Assembly: GCA_025201375.1 (NCBI GenBank)
Contig: JAIWZP010000006.1
Coordinates: forward strand, 1-64,000
Length of the DNA stretch: 64,000 nt
Direction of reading: 5' to 3'
Source of the DNA: Gongronella butleri
Lineage: Eukaryota; Mucoromycota; Mucoromycetes; Mucorales; Cunninghamellaceae
Positions 44,499 through 55,059 of this stretch are shown here, piece after piece (position 1 is the first letter of the stretch; the number at the start of each line of letters is the position of its first letter). The notes beneath the pieces were generated by a model that worked only from the letters and a program-made list of their open reading frames with translations, did not search any database and was not told where the DNA came from. Both the position numbers and the translations under genes were made by a program.

Positions 44499-45175
44499 AA
44501 TATTTTAATTTCGTGAAGGGGGTTCTCTCGGTAGAACTCGTCATTTATATAAGTGCCATCGCGCCTCTACCCCTATTTCTGTGAAGAATAAAAAAAAGGG
44601 TCTTGCAGCTGCTTTTCCTAATATCTTTACGTGCTAACCCCTATGGCTACATGATCATCCTAAGATAGAGAGCTGCTCTCAATTTCTGAATACCCTGTCC
44701 ATAGCAAATATTCTGCTTTGCGTGCATTTCAATGCGACAAACAAACCATGTTCAAGGTTCGTGTCAAGATCAGACACGAGGATCGAGGTGATTTGCACTG
44801 ATTTGATGTGTCTATCATCGCAGACCAGTGTTTTTTTTTCCAAAACGACGATCATGCATGCATTCCAAGGAGAAACGTTACAGTTTGGGTGAAAGGAGAT
44901 AGCAAGTAAGATCAGTTCAAACAATTTTCTCTCTTTTCTACGGGATGCTGCAGGAAAAAGGGACGTAAGCTCGGGGAGCGGGTGGAAGATAGAACGAAAG
45001 AAACGCAAGGTGCAGGGGCTAGCGAGGAGATTGGTGCATGTTGAGCGCGTTTAATTTTCATGCAACGTCGAAATCAATGGCTAATTCAGGGCGTCTCTCC
45101 TGGACTTTGGTTACATCCGTTCATTTTCAACGAGAAGAGCAGCATTTACTTCACAAAATCACATGAATAAAAAGA
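44499..45175. other. Intergenic sequence
   Basis: Besides the TATATAA box of the preceding gene, nothing is recognised. Confidence 0.35.
44545..44551 (-). promoter_or_regulatory. TATA box of the small cysteine-rich protein gene
   Basis: TATATAA read on the minus strand, 47-53 bases before the start codon at 44498. Confidence 0.45.
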
Positions 45176-45415
45176 TTATTTGCACTCATTGTCGCAATTT
45201 GAATACGTGAAAGGAATGTTGGATGTACCCGTGGATTCGAGCACACTTTTCCACGCATTGCAATCGGCACCTACAGAAGGGATCATATCAACCGCTGGAG
45301 CAGCATCGAACAATAATTGGATCACCAGGACTATAAAAAAAAAGTCAACTTTTCCACATTGGCGGTTCAAATAGGCGCGTTCCACTCCTCTGCCCTGAAA
45401 AAAAAAGGTGGCCAT
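45176..45415 (-). CDS. Possible small secreted protein
   Basis: Open frame of 79 codons. A hydrophobic run (VDFFFIVLVIQLLF) is followed by a polar segment with three cysteines (GADCNAWKSV, NCDNEC) and a stop. The true start is unclear: the T tract with TATAG in front of the hydrophobic run could also be an intron end, with the first exon elsewhere. Its size and position are like the two small secreted proteins nearby. Confidence 0.35.
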   Translation of the reverse strand: MATFFFQGRGVERAYLNRQCGKVDFFFIVLVIQLLFDAAPAVDMIPSVGADCNAWKSVLESTGTSNIPFTYSNCDNECK

Positions 45416-45918
45416 GCAGCTGCGCTCCGATCCCTATGCAAACGCGACGCATCTGGTGTTTTATGTTCGTTTTTCCCATTGGTGGTCCCAAAACTGTTGT
45501 CCACGAGACATGAAGCGCCTATAAAACGCTTTTCCGCGCGTTCAAAGCAACTCATCTTTCTGGATCATGCAATGGTCAGGCACACAAAAACAGCAATGAC
45601 AGGCATATGACGCGCTCTGTGCCTCTTTTTTTTTTTCGGCGCAGAATTTCAAACTCTATGCTTCCAATCGCCCGATTTTTATGTATTCTTAGGATAATCC
45701 TTCTTTATTTCAGCACTGTACAAGATGGAGAAGGAGGTAGCACGTGGAATCTATGCAAACTTTTTTTTTCTTTCTATGGAGTTGTGGCAAAAGGGAGCGA
45801 GTATTGGAGTTTCAGGGAGATCATACATTTATGGACAAGGGGACGCAAAGAGCGGGAGGGGGGGACAGGAATTGAAGCGTAAAGAAGCACAGGGGGCAAG
45901 GAATAGAGGTGATTTTTT
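45416..45918. other. Intergenic, 3' side of mitochondrial bL19 gene
   Basis: Includes a TATAAAA word at 45521. No gene supported. Confidence 0.35.
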
Positions 45919-46499
45919 TTACTTCTTTTTGGCCTGTTGCTGTTGTTCCTGGCGCCAAAGGGCCTGGAGGGGCTGATAGATTTTGCCCGACTGGTTGCGC
46001 AGGTAAAAGAGCTTTGCGCGGCGGGGCTTGATCTCGTTGGATTGCTGGAGGCGCTTGATGGAGCGGATGAGGGGCGAATACAGCGAGTAGCGCTGCTCGA
46101 CGCCGACATTCATGACGAGATTGCGCAGCGTGAACGAGGTGTCGATGCCGCGGCGGCGAATGGCCACGCACACGCCCATGAAGCTGGACGTCGTCGTCTC
46201 GTTTGGCCCATTTTGCGACTCGACAAGCACAATGTTGCCGACGCGGATGCCTTGCGGATTCTTGCGCGAGAACAATTGGTCACGGCCATCCTCGCTGCGT
46301 GTGGCGATCTGCTCATCGGTAATATGCTGCATAACATTCTTGTTGACGGCCGGGGCGGCTTGTGTGGAGAGGGCTGGCGTAAAGTAAAACATAAAGAGTA
46401 AATACACAGCTGCAATAGACCAATTGACCACTTACGCTTAGACAATGGGCTGCGCATGGCACGGCACGTGGCCGTGGCCAAAGTCTTTAAGGAGTTCAT
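45919..46499 (-). CDS. MRPL19: Mitochondrial ribosomal protein bL19m
   Basis: Component of the large mitochondrial ribosomal subunit (yeast Img1). Exons 46499-46436 and 46373-45919; 172 residues. The N terminus [20 protein letters not shown] is basic and hydroxylated, fitting a mitochondrial presequence. The bL19 core reads [53 protein letters not shown] and [17 protein letters not shown]. It ends in Gln/Lys-rich residues. It is divergent from LST8, with fewer than 190 bases between the two start codons. Confidence 0.93.
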
Positions 46500-46686
46500 G
46501 GCAAAGAAAACGGGAAAAACGACAAAAAAAAGGCAAAAGAGCAAAGAAAAGAAAAAGGTGGAGTCAAAAAACAAGAAAAAAAATGGTCACAGGCCAATTC
46601 AAAAGTCCGCTCTTTTCGCCCCTTCCCTTCTCTGCGCCAGTTCACCTTTTTTTTTTTTTTTCTCGTTTAGAACCTACACGCATACC

Positions 46687-48534
46687 ATGTCGGACATTGT
46701 GTCGCCACCACCGCAAGATAATCTTCACACCGACCACCACACGCACCAGCAGCCGCAACCAGTACAGCCGCAACGCGACTATGAGCAGCCAATTCAGCAG
46801 CCGCCCTTGCAAAACGACAGTCACTCGGTCATCCTTGTCACTGCGTCCTATGATAATACAATTCGCTTCTGGGAGGCCCTCAGCGGCATTTGCTCACGCA
46901 CCATCCAGCACGCAGACTCGGTACAGCTCGACGGAAAAAGCAAAAAAAAATGAGAATATCATGACTCAATTCGCCTTTTTTTCGTAAAATATTTTAGCAA
47001 GTGAATCGTCTCTGCATTTCGCCCGATAAAACTACGCTGGCTGCTGCAGGTAAAAATGCTCAGCACGCGTCGCGCGTGCGTGCCTTTAGCTCGTTCTGAC
47101 CTCTTGCTCGTCCAATTATTGTCTCTAGGCAACCACAGCGTGCGATTATACGACATCAATAGCGCCAATGGCAACCCTGTGAGTACATGACGCGACTTTT
47201 CCCGCGCAGAGTGTCATGAGGATGAGAAAAAAAGACCGAATGGCGTCGTAAAAAGGAGTGAAAAAACGAGTGAGAAAGATATCAATGGCTCATTTGCGCC
47301 CCTTTTTTTGATTTTTTTTTTTTTTTTTTTTTTTGCCTAGCTGGTGGTGTTTGGCGAGCACTCTGGCAATGTGACGGCAACAGGGTTCCACAGCGAAGGT
47401 CGATGGATGTTCACGGCGAGCGAGGATGGGCGGCTGAAGATCTGGGACACGCGGTCCGGCCGCAGTCCCGTTTTGACGCGCAATTTCGACAACGGTGCGC
47501 CCATCAATGACGCCGTGATGCATGCCAACCAAGGCGAGCTGATCACTTGCGACCAAAAGGGCGTGGTCAAGATTTGGGATCTCACTGCGCACGCATGCAC
47601 GTACCAATTGGTAAGCAAACTGATTAAAAATACGAAAAAAGACGCTTTTTTCCCGTGTCGCGCCGTAAAACGCGTGTCGATCCCACCCCCCGCGCGTCAA
47701 TTCCTTCCTGTCGGTCCCATGTGCCATTGACACCTTTTTTTTTTCTTTTCCGTATCCGTCCGTGGCCGCACATTTGTTCTATTTGTCACGCATTAGATTC
47801 CAGATGATGACGTTCCGTTGAGATCCGTCAGCATTGCCTCGGATGGCTCGATGCTCGTGGCTGCGAACAACAAGGTACGACAAGATGACAAAGCACGAAT
47901 AGGGGACAACTCACCCAAACGCGATCGCGCGTCGTTTTTTCCACTTTTTTTTTCTTTTTTTTTCTTGCAGGGCATGTGCTTTGTGTGGAAAATGTCGAGC
48001 TCGACAAGTGAGCTTGTGAATACGGAGCCGGCGCACAAGTGGCAAGCGCACAATGACTACATTTTGCGATGTGTTCTTAGCCCGGATACCAAGTAAAATC
48101 GAGAAAAAAAAGGACAATGGATGGCCTTGCAGGGTCGGAGCCAATCACGACACACGCATTTGTTTGTTAAACTTTTTATCTTAGATTGCTAGCGACATGC
48201 TCGGCCGATAAGACCATCAAGATTTGGAACACGCAAGACAATTTTAGCTTGGTGATGACACTGACAGGGCATCAGCGATGGGTGTGGGATTGCGCTTTCT
48301 CGGCGGACTCGGCATACCTTGTCTCGTGTAAGATGTAGCTCCAATTGGAACCAATAAGAACTCCTCTGATCGCTGATCCATCCTCCCCCCTTTTTTTTTT
48401 ATATTTTAGCCTCATCAGATCACGTCGCAAGGCTCTGGGAATTATCGCAAGGCGAGACGATCCGCCAATACAATGGGCACAACAAGGCGGCCGTCTGTGT
48501 TGCATTGAATGATCTGTCAGTCAGCTATAGCTGA
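46687..48534 (+). CDS. LST8: LST8, WD40 subunit of TOR complexes
   Basis: Beta-propeller protein that stabilises the TOR kinase in TORC1 and TORC2. Eight exons: 46687-46920, 46998-47049, 47129-47178, 47341-47610, 47797-47874, 47971-48092, 48185-48327 and 48410-48534; 357 residues, all in phase. Conserved LST8 strings: [117 protein letters not shown] and [19 protein letters not shown]. An N-terminal Gln/His/Pro-rich extension of about 45 residues is longer than in yeast or man. Seven WD units can be counted. The leader is T-rich. Confidence 0.95.
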
Positions 48535-48908
48535 GCACACGCTTGATATGATATTCCCCTATTTTTTTTTTTTTTGTCATTGTACTCTATTGGTCGCGTC
48601 AAATGCACTGCATCCCCACGCTCCAAACTGGAAAGATAAAAAGATCTTATCGGTATTGTGTGACACGGAGGGAAGGAGGGTCGGGAATCCAAAAACGTGC
48701 CGTGTGACACAGCACGCGCGCGGAATTCGGGAAACGGAAACATGGGACGACCCGTTCATGGGGAATTTAATCATATGTACATCATTTTTATTGCAATTTC
48801 AGTAAGGTATCATCAGGCATAATTTATACAAAGAGTTGGCGAGCCGGGAGGGGAGGGGAGGAGAGAAAGAGAGTTAAAAAGAAAAAAAGAAAAGAAAAGA
48901 AAGAGCAT
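48535..48908. other. Convergent intergenic region
   Basis: 374 bases between the 3' ends of LST8 and the MGA2/SPT23-like gene, with an A/G-rich end at 48838-48908. No gene. Confidence 0.4.
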
Positions 48909-51026
48909 CTAGGTGTGGTGTTGCTGCAATTCCATAAGGCGCAGGGCGATTTGGCGCGCCTCGTGGACGTTTGGTGCCATGCTGAGATTGAGCACCTGCC
49001 AGGTGAGCATTTGGATATTATGTTCATTCCATGCCAGGTAGCCATTGGTGGTGTCCGCGGGCGAAATGGTGGTTGGCAGAGCGGAAAAGGATGCAGAGGG
49101 CGACGATGAAGCGCTGGAGGTTGTGCTGGACGCATTGGACGAAGTGTATGTGAAAACAACGGGCGGCGCACTGGATGCCAAGGCACCGATGAAAGATGAA
49201 TCGTGAAAAGCGACGGTGACGGGTCCTTGCAAGATGGTGGCCGCTTGCTGTGGTGGGACGGTGCAGACGAGTGTGGTGGGGTTCCAATAGGTGGTCAGAG
49301 CAGGCTGGTTGCCGAAATAGCACGTCAATCCCTCGTAAAATCCTTGACCAAGCACTGTGATCTCGCTACCGGCTTCTCCTTGATGCGGCACGAGCCTGTC
49401 AATGGCTGGAACCCCTGAGGGCGCTCCAAGGGCCACAGAGGCAACGGCCACGGCCGCTGCAGACTGTTGATGTTGGAAAAGCGCGTCATCACGCGCGGCA
49501 GATGACAGTGGCGATGATGGAGACGACGAAAGAGGCGAATACAGCTCCGGCGACGCGTCCGACGGCGACGACGACGCGTCCAAGAGAGGCGAAGATTGCC
49601 AGAGGGATGAGGATGCAGCCACGGCGGCGGCAGCAGCCATTGGATCCGTGGGGCTCGTGGAAAACACCAAATACGGGTCGACCAGCAAATTGGACGAGGC
49701 ATTGGGCGCCGTTGAAGCAAAGAGTGCGCTGCCGTTGGGTTGAGCCACGGGGTCCAGCCCCAAAAGCTTCTCTTGCTCCATCAGCAACTGCTGGTCAAGC
49801 GCACGGATGTCGTCAAACGACAATAATTCCTCCTTTGGCGTAGGCAGCGATTCTTGCTTGACCTTTCGGCCACGTGAGCTGGTTGCACCCACTGCACCAC
49901 TTGCACCACTTGCAGAAGATGCTCCTGTTGCCGTCGAGGAACGATTGCGCTTGGTGCAAGTCGTGGTGGTCGATGTCTTTCTGCGTCGGCGCTGCTTGTC
50001 GCCCAGTTTGGACAAATTCTTGTGATCATCCGTGATCATGACAGGCGGCGATTGTCCCGTGGCCACCAGCCGGTCCTCATGGTCATGCAGGGCAAATTTG
50101 ATTCTGATCGAAAAAAAAAAAAACGGAGGTGAGCCAATGAAAACGATGAAAACCCAAGATGATTCACCCTTTTGCGCGTTTCTTTTTTTTACCTAAAGCC
50201 TTGTCGCTCATCATGGTGACGCGAGTAGCATGTGATGCGTGTCGGCAAGATGCACTCGCCCTGATGGAAGGACAGCGTCGGCTCGCTGTTAAAGATAAGG
50301 ATTCGCTTGCGTTCCTTTTCCATCAGCGATCCATCGTACAGGAACGAATCCATCATCTTGCGTCCGGCTTTTTTACGATCGGCCCGCTTCCACTGGTGAC
50401 ACCAAAAAAAACAGGGGGAGAAAAAAAAAACGATGTCAGTGCCCCCCATCTTGCTTCCAATTTGCTTGATTTTTACCTCGCGGACCACACAACGATGACA
50501 CATTTTCACCTTGCGATGAATGTCGCTTTCGCACACAATGGACGCGTGCAAGGTCAAGACTTTTTCGGGCTCGGGCGGCTCAATGACGGTCTCTTGGGCG
50601 GTCGCGTCGCTTGTGTTGGCAGCATTGGCGGTATTGGCGCCCGTACGCTTGCTGGGTGGTGGCGTCATGGTCGCGGTGGTGGCATGGCGACGCTTGTGCG
50701 TGAGCAACGCGTCCGGGATGTGCAAATGCGTCCAATCTTGCACTTTTTCATTGTCGTCATTGACCAACTCTAGGCACAATCGCATCTGGGTCTCGACGCG
50801 CGACTTGGCACCCGAGTCCGCAATCCCAAGCACTCGGATGCGGAAAGGGCTGGCAAAAAAAGAAAAACAAAACAGACGAACAAATGAGGTCATTGAAACA
50901 AAAACGCGCGATGTGTCACCATGGATCCTCGCTCTTTTTTTTTTTTTTTTTTTTTTTTTACCTTGTTGACGTCACAGACGAGGAGCTAGGCGAGGCGGCG
51001 GCATGGTGGGTGAGAACAGTGGTCAT
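48909..51026 (-). CDS. MGA2/SPT23-like IPT-domain transcription factor lacking ankyrin repeats and membrane anchor
   Basis: Relative of yeast Mga2/Spt23, ER-bound activators of the OLE1 desaturase gene. Exons 51026-50962, 50849-50477, 50392-50193 and 50103-48909; 610 residues. N-terminal DNA-binding-like region: SPFRIRVLG, GAKSRVETQMRLCLELVND, LTLHASIVCESD, CHRCVVREWKRADRKKAGRK, LPTRITCYSRHHDERQGFRI and MITDDHKNL. Then a Ser/Ala-rich linker and an IPT/TIG domain (IDRLVPHQGEAGSEITVLGQ, YEGLTCYFGN, TLVCTVPPQ). It ends with the helix LNLSMAPNVHEARQIALRLM and stops. Yeast members go on with ankyrin repeats and a transmembrane tail and are freed by proteasomal processing; this gene ends where that part would begin, resembling the processed form. 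No ankyrin coding follows downstream. Confidence 0.88.
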
Positions 51027-52626
51027 ACTCTAAGGTCGAGTCAAATTCGCGTAGCAAAAAAAAAAAAGAGACGAAAAAAGAGTAAAAAAAGAAAAAGAGC
51101 AATAAAGTGAGAGGCGGGGGCGAGGGGGAAAAAAGTGAAAAGAAACGAAAAGAAAGGGAAAAAAAGACAAGATGGAGCCAATGGATCGAGGATATGGTTT
51201 GCGCGGTGGGCGGCAATCTTTAGAAAAAAGGCGGTAATCTGCGGGTGGATTTGTTGTGACGTTGAGAAAAAAAAAAAGGGCCCGCTCCCCCCCTCCTCTG
51301 TGCTTGGTTGCGCAAGGAATTTCCATCTTTTTTTTGTGTGTGAGTGTGAGTGCATGAGCAAAGCAGGCCAACCAGGCCGCACAACAATTGGGCGGGGATC
51401 CGATTAATCGATCAAAAGGTGCGGCTCTGCTTCTTTTTTTCCAAACGTGTGTGAGAAATGGTAACCTAACCTTAAAAAAAAAACGTGGTGATCCAACGGC
51501 AGTTGTCAGTTGAGATGATAAGGCGAATTGGGGTAACCTTTTGGCATGGCCATTGGCGCGCCGGCCTTTTTTTTTTTTTTTTTTGGCTCTAGATAAGGCT
51601 TGAGGCTGATGAGTCCTTAAAGTTATGCTCTTTTTGTTTTTATCGACGCCAGCATCAACACTCCGGTGATCTGCTGTGCCGACAAGGAGATTATACGGTG
51701 TCGTGATTGGGTGCCGCATGCCCTGATAAAAGCACGCGATTGGCCAATCATCGACGCGCATCTTGGCCCTTTTCCCCATTTTGCCCAACCAAAAGATGCC
51801 GCTTCCCATTCGGCGGCCAGCAGGCCTTTTAATCCGTCGGCCGGCTTCCAATTCCTCCTTGATTGCCATTTGAGGCCATTGGGACCCACTCTTTCTTTTT
51901 GTCTCATCTGATGCAGGCCGGTCGATAAAAAAGGCACATAGGATGATTTTTTTTTTTTGTAAATCAGACGCGTGGGGAAAAAAAAAATTGGCCATCCGTG
52001 TGGAAAAAACATGTGCCGCCCTGGCCATTTCTTTCTTTTTTTTTTTTTTTTCCTTGGGTATTGCTTATCAAAGCGTGACGAAAGCGTGTCACCTTACGTT
52101 TATGTAAGCCCCCTCATCAAATTGTACATTTCTGGATTGACGACGAACGAGAATGATGGCACCTTTGGGACTATGGGCCGGGGGAAAAGGGCCCGTCATC
52201 CCATTGTACCATTGGGCTTTTTGTGAAATTGGCGTCGTTTTTTTTTTGCGTATTTTTTTTTGTTTGTTCTTTTTCTTTTTCTTTTTAACAAATTGTTGAT
52301 TTCAAATGCACGAGTGCATGTTTGTCGCGTAAAAAAAAAAGAAGGCATCGAAAAACAGGGGGTGTGCATGGCTCCATTTCTTGGATGAGACAAAACACAT
52401 AAAGCAAGAATTGCCGTGACGCGTGTGTGTGCCCTCTTTGGCGCCGCCGCGGGCAAAATCCGACGCCCTGATGCACCACATGGCGTTTGTGACGAAATAA
52501 AAAGATGATACAAAAAGAAAAAAAACCAAAACGTGATGCAGCCACACTCCCTCCCCCCCTCGGCGAAAAAAAAGAGTTTCAAACGTGACAACAACACCCA
52601 TTGTGGGGGGACCTCGATTATTTTCT
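51027..52626. other. Intergenic 1.6 kb
   Basis: Upstream region of the MGA2/SPT23-like gene and 3' flank of the cyclin gene. Purine-rich leader (51050-51180), a T run at 51569-51584, CCAAT words (51742, 51779). No gene seen. Confidence 0.4.
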
Positions 52627-53767
52627 TTATTGTTTGTATCGCTTACAATTGGGATGATCGAAATCGTGATGGCGTGCGCGCTTGTGGCCACTGCGTGGCG
52701 GCGACGGGTAAGAAGAAGCATTTTGCGGTGCGAAATAAAAGGAAGCGGATGAAAATGAGTGGATACAGATGTTTTGGGGTGGTGGAGGAGGCAATTGCGC
52801 GTGTGTTGCGACACCAAGACGCGTGCTGGCAAACGAGACGACGGCCGGCGGCGTCGTTGGCGGCGACGGCAATGTCGCGGCGGCCAATTGGCACGGGTCC
52901 AGGATCGCATTGGGCAAAGTTGCATGGGGATGATGAAGAGGATGATAATGAGAATGTGGGTGGTGGTGGTGCAGGTGCGGCCCCGGGTACGTTCCTTGTT
53001 TTCCAGGGGCAGACGACATTGGTGGTGGCACCAACATGGGGCTGTTGTGAGGGCAGCAAGCCGATGGGCCTTGGTACATGTAATTTTGCAGCAGACGGTG
53101 CCAATTGTCAAAGGCTTCCTTGGTGATGAACAGATCGTACTGGATCAGCTTGAGAAACGCGAGCTCGGCGGCATTGATTTCCTTTAGCGACAGGCCACTG
53201 ATCCGCGACCAAGCGCGATTGCGATAGTTTTTGTCTTGCAGAAACTTGGCAGCCACCATCAACGACGCAAGAAACATGCGCCGGCCACAGCTAATCACGT
53301 TGCGGTGCTCCGACGGCGACTGATGCCACTGCACAACCACTTGCGACTTGATCCGAAAGATGTAAAACAGGCACAATTGCAAATTCGAATACGTCGTGCG
53401 CGATCGCTTCAGAATCTCCTGGATAAACGTCTTGGTCGCCACGACGCGGTGCTCCTGCTGCTGCATCCAAGGCTGCGCAGGCCATGTCTTGTCAATGATC
53501 TCGGCCGCCGTGTCTAAAAAAAAAAAATGGAAAAAATGAAAAAAAGGAAAAGGAAAAAAAAACGCGTCAAAATCCGCGTTCCAATCGCGTGGCAAAACGC
53601 GTTTTTTTTTTTTGTTTTTTTTTTCTTCCCGCGCCTTGCGCGATTCTTTGCTTACCAACGAGTCGGTCAATCAGGTCATTGCGCTTTTCAAAGGTGGCGT
53701 TTCTTACTGGTGCCGGTGGATCCCCGCGTCCATGAGCGGCGATCTTGGTGGTAATGTAGTAAGCCAT
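52627..53767 (-). CDS. PCL-type cyclin (Pho85-cyclin family, PCL5/CLG1-like)
   Basis: Regulatory subunit for a Pho85-type cyclin-dependent kinase. Exons 53767-53656 and 53513-52627; 332 residues. The cyclin fold is clear: IIDKTWPAQPW, TKTFIQEILKRSRTTYSNLQ, LCLFYIFRIKSQ, CGRRMFLASLMVAAKFLQDK, YRNRAWSRISGLSLKEINAA and LIQYDLFITKEAFDNWHRLL. The KRSRTTYSNLQ helix and RMFLASLMVAAKFLQD are typical of Pcl5/Clg1/Pcl1,2 cyclins rather than mitotic ones. The C-terminal third is Pro/His-rich and disordered, ending in a basic cluster (GHKRARHH, CKRYKQ) that may be a nuclear signal. Which PCL subgroup it belongs to is uncertain. Confidence 0.9.
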
Positions 53768-55059
53768 GGATCAAAAACAAGGAAGAATGGGGCGCTACAG
53801 GATTGTAATTGCGCAATGGGTAAAAAAAAAAAGGGAGGGAGGAAGGGAGTGAATAATAAGTGTGACACACAATAAAAAGAGGTATAGCAAAAATCCACAA
53901 TGATTAAAAACAATTGGTCTCCCACTGTTTTTATTGCGAGCACACAGGCACCATAGGTAGAACAGGTGGGAAAAGGATGGGAGGGACTTTTTTTTGTTCT
54001 TGTCAAAAAAAGAAAAAAAAAGGTAGCAGCACAGCTTGAGAGGTATGCAAACAATGAGATGAGAAAAAGTGCGCCAACGAAGAGAGAAAAAAAAAGGGAA
54101 AAAGAAAGTCTTCAGGGAGCTCTATTTATCCATGATTCATGTAACGCACGCCAGGTGATGCTGATATGGGCGCGGCGTGTTTCGTTCATTGCGTGACCAA
54201 AAGGTTGCACGATTTCCACCACAAAAGTGTAAAAATGTCAGCAGATGGCCACCGACCCCCCTGCTCCCCCCTTATTTGGGGGTCAGATGGATCTCGGCTT
54301 GCTTTTTGTTGCTGCGGATATGCAATTGGGGGGAGGTGGATCTGCAAACTGACGAAATGGCTGTGGAAACATATGCAAACAAGAGAATTCACAACAAAAA
54401 GATCTCTGTTTCGCATTGAACACACACGACGCTTATCAGATTATTATGCCAAGCCCACGGTGACTCGTCCGAGAAAAAAAAAAAAAAGAAAAAGGCGCGC
54501 TGGGCGGGAATTTTACGCCCTTTTGTCAAGAGATTTGGTTTGCGGGCTGAGCGGAGGAAGCTAGGGGGGCGGACGAGAAAGAGATGCAAGCGTCGGATTT
54601 GGCAAAAAATGGGCGTTGTGGATTCAGGCGCGTGGGCGCTGGAAGCAATTTTATACAAAAAAAGGAGGTCAAGGCTCCAATTGGCGATGTTGCGGCGCGT
54701 GGACATGAGACGAGGGGGCCATGCGTGGATGTGTGCGTGTTGGCGCGCGTGTGTGTGCGTGTTGTCATTTGGGTCCATTTCACTTTGGACGCAGCTTGGA
54801 TGAAACAGAAATTGGGCGCAAAAATAAAGATGCCCAATGTACGCCCAACAGGCATGAAGCAGGTCTGCCCTCAGGGCCGCCACAAACGCAAAAGCTTTTC
54901 AATTCTCTGTGTGTGTGGGCCAGGCGGCCATTCAATATTTCCAATGCCGACTCGAGGGGTGTTCCCCGCGTGGTGGGGAGGCGATCTTTATGATTTAGCG
55001 TGCTTTCTCGTCGTTCTCACCTCTTTTTTTTATTTTCTCTCGACCACTAGTACCTCATC
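53768..55059. promoter_or_regulatory. Divergent region between cyclin and DHA kinase genes
   Basis: 1.3 kb between genes transcribed away from each other. A-rich and low-complexity near 53820-54110, a GTGTGTGCG-type microsatellite near 54725-54765, and a T-rich leader before the kinase start. No coding region recognised. Confidence 0.4.
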
